Shown: positions 40,821 to 49,471, counted from the stretch's first letter. The stretch is 64,000 nt of DNA from Christensenellaceae bacterium (GCA_031260975.1 JAISKJ010000003.1:661109-725108); one strand, 5' to 3'. The notes: generated by a model from the letters alone, not told the origin. Made by a program: numbers and translations.

Positions 40821-41546
40821 TTACTTTTTTGCAACCTGTTTTTTAACTTCAGCATTTTTTGCGGGCTCTTTTGCAACAGCCTCTTTTTTAGCAACAGGTT
40901 TTGCAGCCGGCTTTTCAGCTTTTGCAACTTCTTTTTTTGCCGCAGGTTTTTCAGCCTTAGCAGAAGCTTTAATAGCTTTATCAGCAGGCTTTGCGGCTTC
41001 TTTCTTGACGGCAGGCTTTTCAGTCTTAGGTGCTGATTTCACTGCTTCCTTTTTGGCAGGAGCTGCAACTGTTTTGACAGCAGGCTTCTCAGCTTTAGCA
41101 GGTGCCTTTTTAATGTCCTCTTTCTTTGCCGCAGGTTTAGCTTCTGCTTTCACTTCAGCTTTAGCAACGGGTTTAGCCGCAGTTTTAACCTCGGCCTTGG
41201 GAGCCGCTTTTAAAGCTGCAGGAACTGATGCCTTTTTCACAGGCTTCTTTGCAGCCTTCTTTTCAACAACTTTCAACTCACCGTGCTTTGCTTTGTGGAG
41301 CAATAAATTAAGCCTAGATACTTTTCGGCTTGCAGTTTTCTTAGGGATTACTCCTTTGCTGGCAGCACTATAAATGTATGCCACAATTTCGGGCAGTGAT
41401 TTTTCGGCTTCGGCGAACTTGCCCGACACAACAAGTGCCCTAAATTTTTTGATATAGGTTGACAGAGTTGACCTTACATATCTGTTTTCCTGTTTTCTTC
41501 TTGCAATAACCGATATACGTTTTTTTGCTGATTTAATATTTGCCAC
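40821..41546 (-). CDS. rpsT: Ribosomal protein S20 with long histone-H1-like C-terminal tail
   Basis: Residues 1-90 are an ordinary S20, a 16S rRNA-binding primary 30S protein: ANIKSAKKRISVIARRKQEN, RSTLSTYIKKFRALV and KGVIPKKTASRKVSRLNLLL. Normal S20 ends near 87 aa; here a further ~150 residues are almost only Ala, Lys, Pro, Glu and Val (AAKPVAKAEVKAEAKPAAKK; KAEKPAAKKEVAKAEKPAAK), like histone H1 tails. Start is GTG at 41544-41546 with AAGGAG 9 nt upstream. The tail probably binds rRNA or DNA nonspecifically. Confidence 0.95.
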   Translation of the reverse strand: MANIKSAKKRISVIARRKQENRYVRSTLSTYIKKFRALVVSGKFAEAEKSLPEIVAYIYSAASKGVIPKKTASRKVSRLNLLLHKAKHGELKVVEKKAAKKPVKKASVPAALKAAPKAEVKTAAKPVAKAEVKAEAKPAAKKEDIKKAPAKAEKPAVKTVAAPAKKEAVKSAPKTEKPAVKKEAAKPADKAIKASAKAEKPAAKKEVAKAEKPAAKPVAKKEAVAKEPAKNAEVKKQVAKK

Positions 41547-41597
41547 CTTGATGGTCTCCTTTTTTCTGTTCGAGCAAACTCGACTATAGTATTGCAT

Positions 41598-41626
41598 ATT
41601 CTAGCATACTCCGTTTTTTTTTGCAA
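41598..41626 (-). promoter_or_regulatory. Promoter of rpsT
   Basis: TTGCAA (41621-41626), 17 nt containing an A tract, TAGAAT (41598-41603), minus strand. Confidence 0.72.
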
Positions 41627-41694
41627 GCAAAAGTTGTGTTTTACTAAAAAAATTTTAAGAAAAACTGCAATTATCTTTACAAGTACGCAAAGTG

Positions 41695-41737
41695 CGGCAC
41701 TTTCATAGTTGTATCATAAATAATCGTGCGATTATCT
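41695..41737. promoter_or_regulatory. Two small palindromes between rpsT and murI
   Basis: AAAGTGC-G-GCACTTT (about 41695-41709) and ATAATCG-TG-CGATTAT (about 41719-41735) lie between divergent promoters. They could be operators; nothing else is seen in this gap. Confidence 0.35.
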
Positions 41738-41831
41738 TGTCGCACTTTGAGCTCCCAACAATAATACAAAAAGAACATTATTACAATAAGCGACGCAGCA
41801 ATCTCACGGTATAAACAACATATACTACTAG

Positions 41832-42611
41832 ATGAACAATTACATACTTTTTATCGACAGCGGAATAGGCGGCACTCACCTTTTGAGGCTCACCCAAAGC
41901 ATGCTGCCTCACGAAAATTTTTTGTATCTTGCCGACACCAAAAATCTTCCATACGGCAATAAATCCAAACGCAAAGTAACCAAACTCGTGACAAAGGCAA
42001 TCCGGAAGATAATGCGTGACTACCCTCTCAAAATGATTGTTCTCGCGTGTAACACTGCAACAGCAACAAGCATAATGAGCTTGCGCGAGCGGTTTAACAT
42101 TCCCATTGTAGGTATTGAACCTGCTATCAAAAAAGCGCTTGACTTCGGGCACAAAAATATTTTGGTAATTGCCACAGCAGCCACCATAAAGCACAGCAAA
42201 ATAATAAAAAAATACCGGCACTATCCTTATGTATCAGGCAAGTACCTAAAACCCAATCTTAAAGCTTTTGGCACAAAATTCAAGCAAAACTATACTAATT
42301 TTGAGCCTTATAACACAAGATATCCTGCTGTCAAACTAACAATAAAAAAAGACATACATCTTGCTACACTCATTGAAACCAAGTCCTCTCACCTTGTCAG
42401 ATATATTAACAAATACCAAAAATACAGTCTCTGCGACGCAATAGTTCTGGGGTGCACACACTATATCTTTGCTCAAACTGAACTCAGACAAATATTTAAA
42501 AACGCCAAATTTTATGAAAGCAGCCCCTTTGTAGCCCGCCGCATAAAACAGGTGCTAATGCTAAACGGCACCCTCAAAAACAAAGGGCGGGGAAAGACGA
42601 TATTTTTGTAA
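41832..42611 (+). CDS. murI: Glutamate racemase
   Basis: MurI makes D-glutamate for peptidoglycan using two Cys. The 259-aa protein shows FIDSGIGGTHLLRL, YLADTKNLPYGNKS, VLACNTATATSIM (first catalytic Cys), IPIVGIEPAIKKAL and AIVLGCTHYIFAQ (second catalytic Cys). A Lys/Tyr-rich stretch in the middle (KYLKPNLKAFGTKFKQNYTN) is unusual in composition. TATACT ends 5 nt before the ATG and there is no ribosome site, so it may be leaderless, though the -35 is weak. Confidence 0.93.
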   Translation: MNNYILFIDSGIGGTHLLRLTQSMLPHENFLYLADTKNLPYGNKSKRKVTKLVTKAIRKIMRDYPLKMIVLACNTATATSIMSLRERFNIPIVGIEPAIKKALDFGHKNILVIATAATIKHSKIIKKYRHYPYVSGKYLKPNLKAFGTKFKQNYTNFEPYNTRYPAVKLTIKKDIHLATLIETKSSHLVRYINKYQKYSLCDAIVLGCTHYIFAQTELRQIFKNAKFYESSPFVARRIKQVLMLNGTLKNKGRGKTIFL

Positions 42612-42789
42612 ACACATATCATTAAATCGTCACTCTATTTTTACATTATTGTAAGGAGAACTTCTCAATACGAAGCAATCCCTTGTATATATAAGCATGT
42701 CATTGCTTTGTTTCCTCTCGGACGCCTCACAATGAAATCAACAACCCATCAATCTGGTATAGTTTTATTTAATTTTTGTGCCAAACCTA

Positions 42790-43806
42790 TTATTTAATAA
42801 GAATATTTGCAATCAAGTATTTCAATGCATTAGTGGGTTGCATGCCGCCGCTTTTGATTAAGTATTCCACTTCAAGGCACAAGTTATATATGTTCATAAG
42901 AGCAACCTTAGAAAAAAGCTTACCCTGCTCTCTTGCCTTTTTTATGGCGTATTCCTTGACCGACAGCATACGGCTTAGTTCCATGTCGTTATATCCCGAC
43001 ACAGCACTGTAAAACAGCCTGCGCATGTGATTTGTGATGATACTTATTATTCGGGTCTCACTCTCTTTGTTTTCAAGAAGTTTATCAACCGCCTTATATA
43101 CCGTTTCGCCGTCTTTTTTGCTAAGTGCCTCGGTTATGGCAAAAATCTCATATTCTATGTCTGGCGCCGTCAGTATTAAAACATCACTCTGAACGATTTC
43201 CTGCCTCTCTCCGGCGTATGCCGAAAGCTTGTTTATCTCTCCTTCAATTTTTCCAAGAGCTCCATTGCAAAACTCTATCAAGGTAATCAAGGCCTCTTTG
43301 CTGATGGTCTTATCATTCTGTTTGAGAGTACCCATTATCCACTTTTCAAGCATAGCGTTTGGCAGACGGTTACACTCCACCACTTCGGTTTTATCAAGCA
43401 GGCTCACATAAAACTTATTATGCCCAACCGCAGTGTCCCGACCGTAGCCCGTCGATTTAAAAGCTGCTGTGCTTTCAAAAAATACCAAACAGGTTGTAGG
43501 GGTCGGGTTGCTCAAATAACCCGATAGCAGCTTTTTGTCGCCGTTAAGGTCCTTACTTTGATAGTCCTTGACCACCACAAGCCTGAAATTGTCGCCCATA
43601 GGCAAAACCTCACACGCCGCCACAAAGTCCTTGGCGTTAAACCCTTCGCCGCTGAAAATAACCTTATTAAAGTCAGGCATACTGAGACTGAGGGCCTTTT
43701 CAACGAGCTCCAGCGCCTTATAAACCAAAAAGCTATCCTCGCCTGTTATATAATAACTAGGCTTTAGGCCGGCTGTCAAATTTTGTTTCAGATTTTCAAA
43801 TTTCAT
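42790..43806 (-). CDS. holA: DNA polymerase III delta subunit
   Basis: HolA opens the sliding clamp in the clamp-loader complex. The 338-aa product fits the family in length and layout: LKPSYYITGEDSFLVYKALE at the N terminus, RLVVVKDYQ, LPNAMLEKWIMGTLKQNDKT, ALITLIEFCNGALGKIEGEI (domain II) and VKEYAIKKAREQGKLFSKVA with the C-terminal helical collar. The start at 43806 overlaps the comEC stop (ATGA). comEC-holA order, often followed by rpsT, is classical in Bacillota; here rpsT is 1.2 kb further, separated by the inverted murI gene. Confidence 0.93.
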   Translation of the reverse strand: MKFENLKQNLTAGLKPSYYITGEDSFLVYKALELVEKALSLSMPDFNKVIFSGEGFNAKDFVAACEVLPMGDNFRLVVVKDYQSKDLNGDKKLLSGYLSNPTPTTCLVFFESTAAFKSTGYGRDTAVGHNKFYVSLLDKTEVVECNRLPNAMLEKWIMGTLKQNDKTISKEALITLIEFCNGALGKIEGEINKLSAYAGERQEIVQSDVLILTAPDIEYEIFAITEALSKKDGETVYKAVDKLLENKESETRIISIITNHMRRLFYSAVSGYNDMELSRMLSVKEYAIKKAREQGKLFSKVALMNIYNLCLEVEYLIKSGGMQPTNALKYLIANILIK

Positions 43807-45962
43807 ATGACACATACCTTCTTTTTATCAATATCACTTAATATATTTTCAGCTCCAATAGGCGGCGCATTAGCACCTAATCCCAAAAAATATAAATAAT
43901 CAATATCAAAACTCAAAACACTTATCAAAGTATTTGTCTGAGACGAAGAAAGATTTTTGTTCACCACAACAATAGTACTTCCGCTTGTTTTCAGTTCCAA
44001 AGCCAGAACCGTTGAATTCAACTTAAAGTTTCTATACTCAATATTGCCAAACCTTTGATTAGTATTATCTATAACCTGCACCTTAAATCCGCTGAGTACC
44101 AAATTATTTAATGCTGCATTATCACTGTCAACAAATATAGTTGGGTTTCCAAACTTCTGAACAAAATCTGTCATTCTGTTGGGTTCAAAATTATTATTTG
44201 AACTAAATATTATACCGTTTAGACGGCTTACTTTTACGTCCTTGAGGTTATAGCCAACTTCCCTGAGCGAGCGCACATCAGGGTCAACAATATAATACTC
44301 ACCTCCTGAAGCCACAAGCATAGCAAATCCTGCGGTTGCTTGATTGTGAAATTCGAGTGTAGGAGTTTTTGCATAGGCGGGAATATTATTTATCACCACC
44401 ATAATAACACAAAAAGCAGTCAGAGCGCAACAGCAAAGTGCTTTAATTTTGGCTTTAAGCATAACAAAACGGCTCGTCATAAATGCAAGCATAAAAAATA
44501 TTATGGAGCCCAACAACCCAAATCCTACAGTCTTAATAAGAGCAAGCGGCAGAGACACCAAAAGCGAGTTAAGCCAGAAAATCACCTCAAACAGTGCTTG
44601 GGGCACAACCAACAAAAACGACATAAATTCAAGAGGTACTGCAATAAGACAAAACACGCAAAGGAATATATGCGCAAGCGTAAATATCGGAATTATAGCA
44701 ATATTAGCAATTATTGTATACAGTGGAAAAACTCCAAAGTACCCCGTTATAATGGGCAACGTCACAAACGAAGTAAAGATTGTAATTATGCTTATATCCA
44801 TAACCGATTTCAGAAATTTGTTTTTAATAGATAGATGCTTTAGGAGCATTGAACAAAATATAATTCCCAAAACCGCCATGAAACTTAGCTGAAAACCCAC
44901 ATCAAACAAATATAGCGGCTTAAAGAGTAAAATCAGAATACATGCAATACCGATTGAACTTAGAGCGTCGTTTTTGCGCCCAAGCAGAGGGGCTATCATA
45001 AGCACCAGAGCCATTATCCCAGACCGCACAACCGACGGAATAAACCCACACATATAACAGTATCCCAAAATAACTGCTGCCATTATGCCAAATCTCACCC
45101 ATTTGTTCATTTTGAAAAGCGATAAAAAGAAGTATATAATACCGATTACAATAACAACGTGCATGCCGCTAACAGCCAACAGATGCACTGTTCCGCTTTC
45201 TTTAAACGATTGATAAATATTATCATCCACAACGCTGCGGTCACCAAAAAGTATCGCATAGGCAATCCCGCCGGTTGTTGCACCCATGGTTTGAAGCAGC
45301 CGCTCTTTGGTGGCGTTCTTTATTATCTCATCAAGATGCATAGAACCGTCAACTACCGTCACACTCGCTCCGCTTACGCCGGCGGTATATCTTATATCAT
45401 TAGAATAATCAAATCCTGCGCTACGCTTCAGCAACCTAAACGCACTCATTTCAACGTAACTGACCTTGCCGCTGAAAACTACCTTGTCACCCAACTTAAC
45501 GTCAAGCCCGCCATAGGCCATAAAACGGGTGCTGCCGCTGAGTTTTTTCGTGCCGCTATGTTCATCAATGAGCCGGACATCACCCAGCATAATAGCACTG
45601 CCGCCATAACTCTCACTAATCTCATTCACTCTGCCCGTAATTACATATTCTGTGTCACCCAAACTGCTGTCGCTATAAAAAGAAATACTTATTAAAGTCA
45701 CTGCAAATCCCAAGAAATAAATGATACTTAGCGCAATCAGTCGGCGAAACTGCTTTGCCACAATACACAGAACGACGACAGCCGCATAAATTATGCATGC
45801 CAAAATCAAGAACCGAATGTCAAACAAAACCAACACCGAGCACAAAATAGCCAGACACAGCAAAACCGCGCCTACAAACATAGGCCTGAAATTTATTATT
45901 CTTTGCAGTGTCCCCTTGGGTCTTGCACCTTCTGTCTCTTTATTTATATTCTTTTGTGCCAT
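43803..45962 (-). CDS. comEC: ComEC/Rec2-family competence membrane protein
   Basis: ComEC forms the channel for uptake of single-st­randed DNA. The 719-aa protein has an N-terminal OB-like domain after two hydrophobic helices (FVGAVLLCLAILCSVLVLFD), then the Competence domain with HLLAVSGMHVVIVIGIIYFF (the diagnostic LxxVSGxH) and about ten membrane helices. The C-terminal ~170 residues are a reduced beta-lactamase-like domain (LEFHNQATAGFAMLVASGGE), missing the usual HxHxDH metal ligands. -10 TAAAAT lies 7 nt before the ATG with no ribosome site. Confidence 0.92.
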   Translation of the reverse strand: MAQKNINKETEGARPKGTLQRIINFRPMFVGAVLLCLAILCSVLVLFDIRFLILACIIYAAVVVLCIVAKQFRRLIALSIIYFLGFAVTLISISFYSDSSLGDTEYVITGRVNEISESYGGSAIMLGDVRLIDEHSGTKKLSGSTRFMAYGGLDVKLGDKVVFSGKVSYVEMSAFRLLKRSAGFDYSNDIRYTAGVSGASVTVVDGSMHLDEIIKNATKERLLQTMGATTGGIAYAILFGDRSVVDDNIYQSFKESGTVHLLAVSGMHVVIVIGIIYFFLSLFKMNKWVRFGIMAAVILGYCYMCGFIPSVVRSGIMALVLMIAPLLGRKNDALSSIGIACILILLFKPLYLFDVGFQLSFMAVLGIIFCSMLLKHLSIKNKFLKSVMDISIITIFTSFVTLPIITGYFGVFPLYTIIANIAIIPIFTLAHIFLCVFCLIAVPLEFMSFLLVVPQALFEVIFWLNSLLVSLPLALIKTVGFGLLGSIIFFMLAFMTSRFVMLKAKIKALCCCALTAFCVIMVVINNIPAYAKTPTLEFHNQATAGFAMLVASGGEYYIVDPDVRSLREVGYNLKDVKVSRLNGIIFSSNNNFEPNRMTDFVQKFGNPTIFVDSDNAALNNLVLSGFKVQVIDNTNQRFGNIEYRNFKLNSTVLALELKTSGSTIVVVNKNLSSSQTNTLISVLSFDIDYLYFLGLGANAPPIGAENILSDIDKKKVCVI

Positions 45963-45969
45963 TGCGCTA

Positions 45970-45975
45970 ATTTTA
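45970..45975 (-). promoter_or_regulatory. -10 element of comEC, near-leaderless
   Basis: TAAAAT followed by TAGCGCA and ATG. The -35 is poor (TTGTTT at 16 nt). Confidence 0.4.
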
Positions 45976-46199
45976 ACACAAATCAATAAAAAAACAAAAA
46001 ACTATTGCCAAAAACAATTTTTTTTGTTATTATAAGTCTACAATTCTTAATTGCTACATAATAAAAACAAATTTCTCACCCAACTCGAAAATTGTTCTTG
46101 CGTAAAATAACTGACACAAAGAGTTTGGGAAAGAGGAGCAACAGTGCACAAGAGTGAGCTTTTTGTCAGAAAAGTCGCAAAATGCACGAGTTACGACGA

Positions 46200-46274
46200 G
46201 GCGCTATAGTATAGTGGTTAGTACGCTGGCCTCTCACGCCGGTAACCCGGGTTCGAACCCCGGTAGCGTCACCA
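46200..46274 (+). tRNA. tRNA-Glu (CTC)
   Basis: Acceptor GGCGCTA/TAGCGTC, anticodon stem CTGGC/GCCGG with loop CTCTCAC (anticodon CTC), T loop TTCGAAC, encoded CCA. Confidence 0.94.
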
Positions 46275-46323
46275 TACTGCAACCTAAAATTAATGTCTTT
46301 AGGTCTGCAGCAATACAGCAGAA

Positions 46324-46345
46324 AAAACCAAAACGGTTTTTTTAT
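46324..46345 (+). terminator. Terminator of tRNA-Glu
   Basis: AAAACC/GGTTTT hairpin then TTTATTT; it abuts the next promoter. Confidence 0.6.
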
Positions 46346-46375
46346 TTGACATAAAATATTAATATATTGTATATT
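46346..46375 (+). promoter_or_regulatory. Promoter of the 83-aa membrane protein
   Basis: TTGACA (46346-46351), 18 nt, TATATT (46370-46375). Confidence 0.75.
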
Positions 46376-46397
46376 CTGTAGAAAGGAGGGCAAAAAA

Positions 46398-46649
46398 ATG
46401 AAAAAATTGATGTTAGTATCAGCAATCGTATTGGGAGTGGGTTTAACACTTGTATTAGTAGCAGGTATACTTGCTTCAATCACTAGCTGGGGTGGCGGGT
46501 TTAACCCAACGGCAGGCACACCAAGCTTGGTAAGCGTATTCAGCAATATTGGTTATCTCGCTGCAGTACTTGCCGGTGTTACATTTGTATCTACCGCAAT
46601 TGCAACAGCAATTCGCGGCGAAGACAAAGACAAAGAAAACAAAAAATAA
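46398..46649 (+). CDS. Small membrane protein, 83 aa
   Basis: Two transmembrane helices (MLVSAIVLGVGLTLVLVAGI and IGYLAAVLAGVTFVSTAIAT) separated by a Gly/Pro loop (SWGGGFNPTAGTPSLVSVFS) and ended by a charged GEDKDKENKK tail. No family recognised. The first helix has no lipobox and no clear cleavage site, so it is probably an integral two-pass protein. Strong AAAGGAGGG site; complete transcription unit with promoter and terminator. Confidence 0.72.
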   Translation: MKKLMLVSAIVLGVGLTLVLVAGILASITSWGGGFNPTAGTPSLVSVFSNIGYLAAVLAGVTFVSTAIATAIRGEDKDKENKK

Positions 46650-46663
46650 TTGTTTAATTTAAA

Positions 46664-46690
46664 AAAGACAGGTTAACGCCTGTCTTTTTT
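46664..46690 (+). terminator. Terminator of the 83-aa gene
   Basis: AAGACAGG-TTAACG-CCTGTCTT then TTTT. Confidence 0.88.
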
Positions 46691-46757
46691 ATGAACAAAA
46701 TTACTCACAACCAGCTTGATTTGATTGTGCGGCACAAAAAATAAATAGATTAAAATA

Positions 46758-46790
46758 AAACAGACAAAAAAAATTGTCTGTTTTTATTAT
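46758..46790. terminator. Terminator of the Nudix gene
   Basis: AACAGACAA/TTGTCTGTT hairpin with A/T tracts on both sides. Confidence 0.82.
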
Positions 46791-46792
46791 TT

Positions 46793-47416
46793 TCACTTCG
46801 TCTCATTCATGACAAACTGCAATATTTTGCCATATTTAATAATTCCTATCTCAGTGGGGTTGATTAAAAAATTATCCATAGTTATTTTCACTTGTTGGGT
46901 TTTGTTTTTAGCATCTATTTTTATGGCGGATATACTTCCACTCTCTTTCTTTAAAAGCTCCAGCGCTTCTTTTGCACTAACCTTCATGATGCCCAAAACC
47001 TCACCGTCACTAAATAAAAATTTGGGCAGGCTGTTCCCAATTTTGCTTGCATAAACATTGGCGTAGGCCCTGTCTTTGACAACATTGCCGTCTTTCTTTT
47101 GCATATCCATTTTCCACACCGTCATTTCAACAAGCTGACAAGCGTTTATATCAACATCAATGCCAATCTCTTCCTTCACTTCCCTCGCAAACGCCTGCCG
47201 GAGGGTTTCTCCAGCAGCCACATGCCCTGAAGCCGTGGTATACATTTTGTTTGTGTTGTCTTTCATATCTTTTCGCAACTGAAAATAAACGTTTCCCAAA
47301 CCGTCATAAAGCCAGCAGTGAACAGTCTTGTGCCACAGCCCTTTTGTGTGAATAACCTCTCGGGTTTCCTTGCCCAAAAGTTTTCCGTTTTCGTCATAAT
47401 AATCCAAAAATTCCAT
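46793..47416 (-). CDS. Nudix hydrolase, IPP-isomerase-like subgroup
   Basis: Nudix enzymes cleave nucleoside diphosphates linked to X. The 207-aa protein has DENGKLLGKETREVIHTKGL with WHKTVHCWLYD at the N terminus, the arrangement of the YfcD/IPP-isomerase-like subgroup. The Nudix box GHVAAGETLRQAFAREVKEE continues IGID and is complete (GxxxxGE, REVxEE). A C-terminal ~70-residue extension is Lys/Ile-rich. Substrate unknown. The mRNA is probably leaderless (TATAAT, AAATGC, ATG). Confidence 0.9.
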   Translation of the reverse strand: MEFLDYYDENGKLLGKETREVIHTKGLWHKTVHCWLYDGLGNVYFQLRKDMKDNTNKMYTTASGHVAAGETLRQAFAREVKEEIGIDVDINACQLVEMTVWKMDMQKKDGNVVKDRAYANVYASKIGNSLPKFLFSDGEVLGIMKVSAKEALELLKKESGSISAIKIDAKNKTQQVKITMDNFLINPTEIGIIKYGKILQFVMNETK

Positions 47417-47422
47417 GCATTT

Positions 47423-47451
47423 ATTATATCATAAGACAGTCAAACCAACAA
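47423..47451 (-). promoter_or_regulatory. Leaderless promoter of the Nudix gene
   Basis: TTGTTG (47446-47451), 17 nt, TATAAT (47423-47428), 6 nt, ATG. Confidence 0.75.
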
Positions 47452-47567
47452 AACTTTTATGTGGTATTTGTTAAGATTACATCAGCTCTGAATGACAAGA
47501 AGTAGCATGCTGCCCAAAATCCTCAAATTGCTTAAAAACTAAACGCTAAAAAAAATTAAAAAAGCTA

Positions 47568-47601
47568 TTGACATGCCCCCCCCCCCCCGCCATGCTATAA
47601 T
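47568..47601 (+). promoter_or_regulatory. Promoter with C13 tract in the spacer
   Basis: TTGACA (47568-47573) and TATAAT (47596-47601) are 22 nt apart; the spacer holds thirteen C (47576-47588). Eight C would give the optimal 17, so this copy is expected to be weak or off. Confidence 0.85.
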
Positions 47602-47651
47602 ACAGCAAATCAAAAAAAGAAATTTTGATTTTTCAGAAAGGAGAAAATATT

Positions 47652-48188
47652 ATGAAAAAAATCAGCACTTTAAGTGTAGCCGCATGCTTGCTTGTTGCAG
47701 TATTTATGTTCAGTGCCTGCGGCGTAGCAAGTCAGGCAAAAATCACACAAACTTTCAAAGATAATGGGTATACCGTTGTCAGTGCCGAAAATTTCAACGA
47801 ATTTGAAATAAAAGTGCAACAAAGCAGTCAAAGCCCCGATGACCTAATTTTCGACTACAGCAAAGTGTACCCGGAGATGAAAGAAAACTATAACCATAAA
47901 ATAGACGGTGTATTTATCGCAATAAAAATAAAAGATTATGTAACCTCTACTTTAGGCTTTGACTCCCGTAATCTTGGTGTAGACTTTGACATTTTACATG
48001 CAGTGTTCTTTAAAACCGAAGATTATGCCCTGCAATTTCTTAACGACTATATCAAACCGGGGGCAATTCTTGATGCAGACCACAAAATATATCTCGGAGA
48101 CGAAAGAAATTTAATCGTGTGCGTAAAAGGCAAAATCCTTTATCAAGCAAGCGAAAAAGCCGCAAGCATAATTGACAAACTTATCTAA
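47652..48188 (+). CDS. Putative lipoprotein behind the C13 promoter, 178 aa
   Basis: Signal MKKISTLSVAACLLVAVFMF then SAC gives a lipobox with Cys at residue 23. The mature protein is a soluble domain with AKITQTFKDNGYTVVSAENF and a central YNHKIDGVFIAIKIKDYV, ending in ILYQASEKAASIIDKLI; no family recognised, though the layout resembles small Clostridia lipoproteins that track a TxxF.xxGY repeat. AGAAAGGAG precedes the ATG. Surface exposure plus the slippery promoter makes it a candidate phase-variable antigen or adhesin; this is inference. Confidence 0.75.
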   Translation: MKKISTLSVAACLLVAVFMFSACGVASQAKITQTFKDNGYTVVSAENFNEFEIKVQQSSQSPDDLIFDYSKVYPEMKENYNHKIDGVFIAIKIKDYVTSTLGFDSRNLGVDFDILHAVFFKTEDYALQFLNDYIKPGAILDADHKIYLGDERNLIVCVKGKILYQASEKAASIIDKLI

Positions 48189-48194
48189 ATAAAA

Positions 48195-48222
48195 AAAACC
48201 GCCCAAGAGCGGTTCTTTTTTT
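48195..48222. terminator. Terminator of the 178-aa lipoprotein gene
   Basis: AACCGC-CCAAGA-GCGGTT then CTTTTTTTTT; A8 on the other side. Confidence 0.88.
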
Positions 48223-48235
48223 TTGCTTCAACCAA

Positions 48236-48712
48236 TTAGTTCTTTACAAGCAGTTTGTTCAGTCCGTATATAATCGGAGCTGCGCCAAACACAATAGCTT
48301 CAGAAATTCCGGTGAAGATAGTGCCGTAATATGCGGCCTTAGCCGGAGAACTTACGCTTGTAAGAGGAACATCTATTGCAGCTTTAAGCTGGTCAAGATA
48401 CGGTCCTGCTACGCTAAGAGCTACGATAAGAAGAACTACTGCAACAATACCGGCACCAACAAGTATGAAAGAGCCAATTTTGCTCATGCCCAAAATATCA
48501 AGCAGCAAATAAACCGCTATGCCCAGAACTGCAATTGCGAGTGCCAGGTTTTGAAACAATGCAGAATTCATTTGCGCTTTTGCAATATCTCCTGCTGCGT
48601 CTCCTGCTCCCTTGCCGTATTGAATAACATTAATAATGAAAAATACTGCAGCAGCAACAAGCACAGCGAGTAATACAAACTTTAAAATTTTTCCTACAGA
48701 TGCTTTAGTCAT
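48236..48712 (-). CDS. Four-helix membrane protein, 158 aa
   Basis: Four hydrophobic segments: ILKFVLLAVLVAAAVFFIIN, LALAIAVLGIAVYLLLDILG, FILVGAGIVAVVLLIVALSV and ISEAIVFGAAPIIYGLNKLL. Loops are short and Ala/Gly-rich; no charged domain is present. No family recognised. AGGAGGG lies about 10 nt before the ATG. It has its own TTGACT-17-TAAACT promoter with an ~75-nt leader. Codon use looks biased toward well-expressed codons; function unknown. Confidence 0.72.
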   Translation of the reverse strand: MTKASVGKILKFVLLAVLVAAAVFFIINVIQYGKGAGDAAGDIAKAQMNSALFQNLALAIAVLGIAVYLLLDILGMSKIGSFILVGAGIVAVVLLIVALSVAGPYLDQLKAAIDVPLTSVSSPAKAAYYGTIFTGISEAIVFGAAPIIYGLNKLLVKN

Positions 48713-48795
48713 ATTGTCCTTTTCCCTCCTTTTTCAAAAAATTTTTGTGCAACAAAAACTTGAGGGATTTCACCAAAAACTAGTGTTGCATTAGC

Positions 48796-48824
48796 AGTTT
48801 ACTACTTCTCATTGACTAAGTCAA
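48796..48824 (-). promoter_or_regulatory. Promoter of the 158-aa membrane protein
   Basis: TTGACT (48819-48824), 17 nt, TAAACT (48796-48801). Confidence 0.78.
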
Positions 48825-49017
48825 CTGAATTACAGCGGGTTTTTAAAATAAAATTCATCTTTGTACATTTGCACAATTAAGCATATAAACTACCATTGCC
48901 ATCCGGAACGTATTTGCGACTTTATTCCTGCTTCACAAACACTAAATGACACGAAAGAATGCTCTGCAATTATATCCGGCCTTCTTGTCACAAAATAAGT
49001 GTAAACATAAATTCTTC

Positions 49018-49046
49018 TTGCATTTTGTTACAATATTTAGTATAAT
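49018..49046 (+). promoter_or_regulatory. Promoter of the 110-aa membrane protein
   Basis: TTGCAT (49018-49023), 17 nt, TATAAT (49041-49046). Confidence 0.75.
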
Positions 49047-49077
49047 ATCTTAATAATATTTATTAGGGAGGTAAAAT

Positions 49078-49410
49078 ATGAATAACGAATTTGAAAATCA
49101 AGAAGATAAAGTCGTAGAAGCTCAGGCACAGCCCCAGAAACAGTCAACAGGTCAAAAGTTTGGCAACCCCATCATTTTGCTGTCGACTATCGCAGCGTTT
49201 GCACTGATGTTTCTAAACGGTTTCTTGATGCGGGTTGTTCAAAGCGCTGACGCCATAAGAACACTCGGAACAATCTTCTATGTGCTCATCTTTGGCTGTA
49301 TTGCTGTTGCATTCACGTTCATTCTGCTAAACTTCAGAAAGACCGGCAAGTCAATCTTCAGCCTTGAGACAATTCTTGCGCTTATTGCTCTGATTGTATT
49401 CTTTATATAA
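49078..49410 (+). CDS. Three-helix membrane protein, 110 aa
   Basis: A hydrophilic N-terminal 28 residues rich in Gln/Glu (NEFENQEDKVVEAQAQPQKQ) lead into three membrane helices (IILLSTIAAFALMFLNGFLM, IFYVLIFGCIAVAFTFILLN, LETILALIALIVFFI). No family recognised. GGGAGG precedes the ATG. Complete unit with promoter and terminator. Confidence 0.72.
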   Translation: MNNEFENQEDKVVEAQAQPQKQSTGQKFGNPIILLSTIAAFALMFLNGFLMRVVQSADAIRTLGTIFYVLIFGCIAVAFTFILLNFRKTGKSIFSLETILALIALIVFFI

Positions 49411-49444
49411 GTCAAACAAAAAAGATTATAATAAAACATAGTCA

Positions 49445-49471
49445 TACCGCAGACAGGTTCTGCGGTTTTTT
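49445..49471 (+). terminator. Terminator of the 110-aa gene
   Basis: CCGCAGA/TCTGCGG hairpin then TTTTTTG. Confidence 0.88.

Larger units (their letters stand above)
48713..49077. other. Gene-free stretch between divergent membrane-protein genes
   Basis: It holds two divergent promoters (48796-48824 minus, 49018-49046 plus) and about 190 nt between them in which I see no gene, repeat or known RNA. Confidence 0.6.

Noticed and set aside
42612-42789. Possible REP-like repeat between murI and holA
   Set aside because: Fragments such as GTCATTGC recall widespread repeats and also occur near 26131, but the similarity is too short and patchy to claim.
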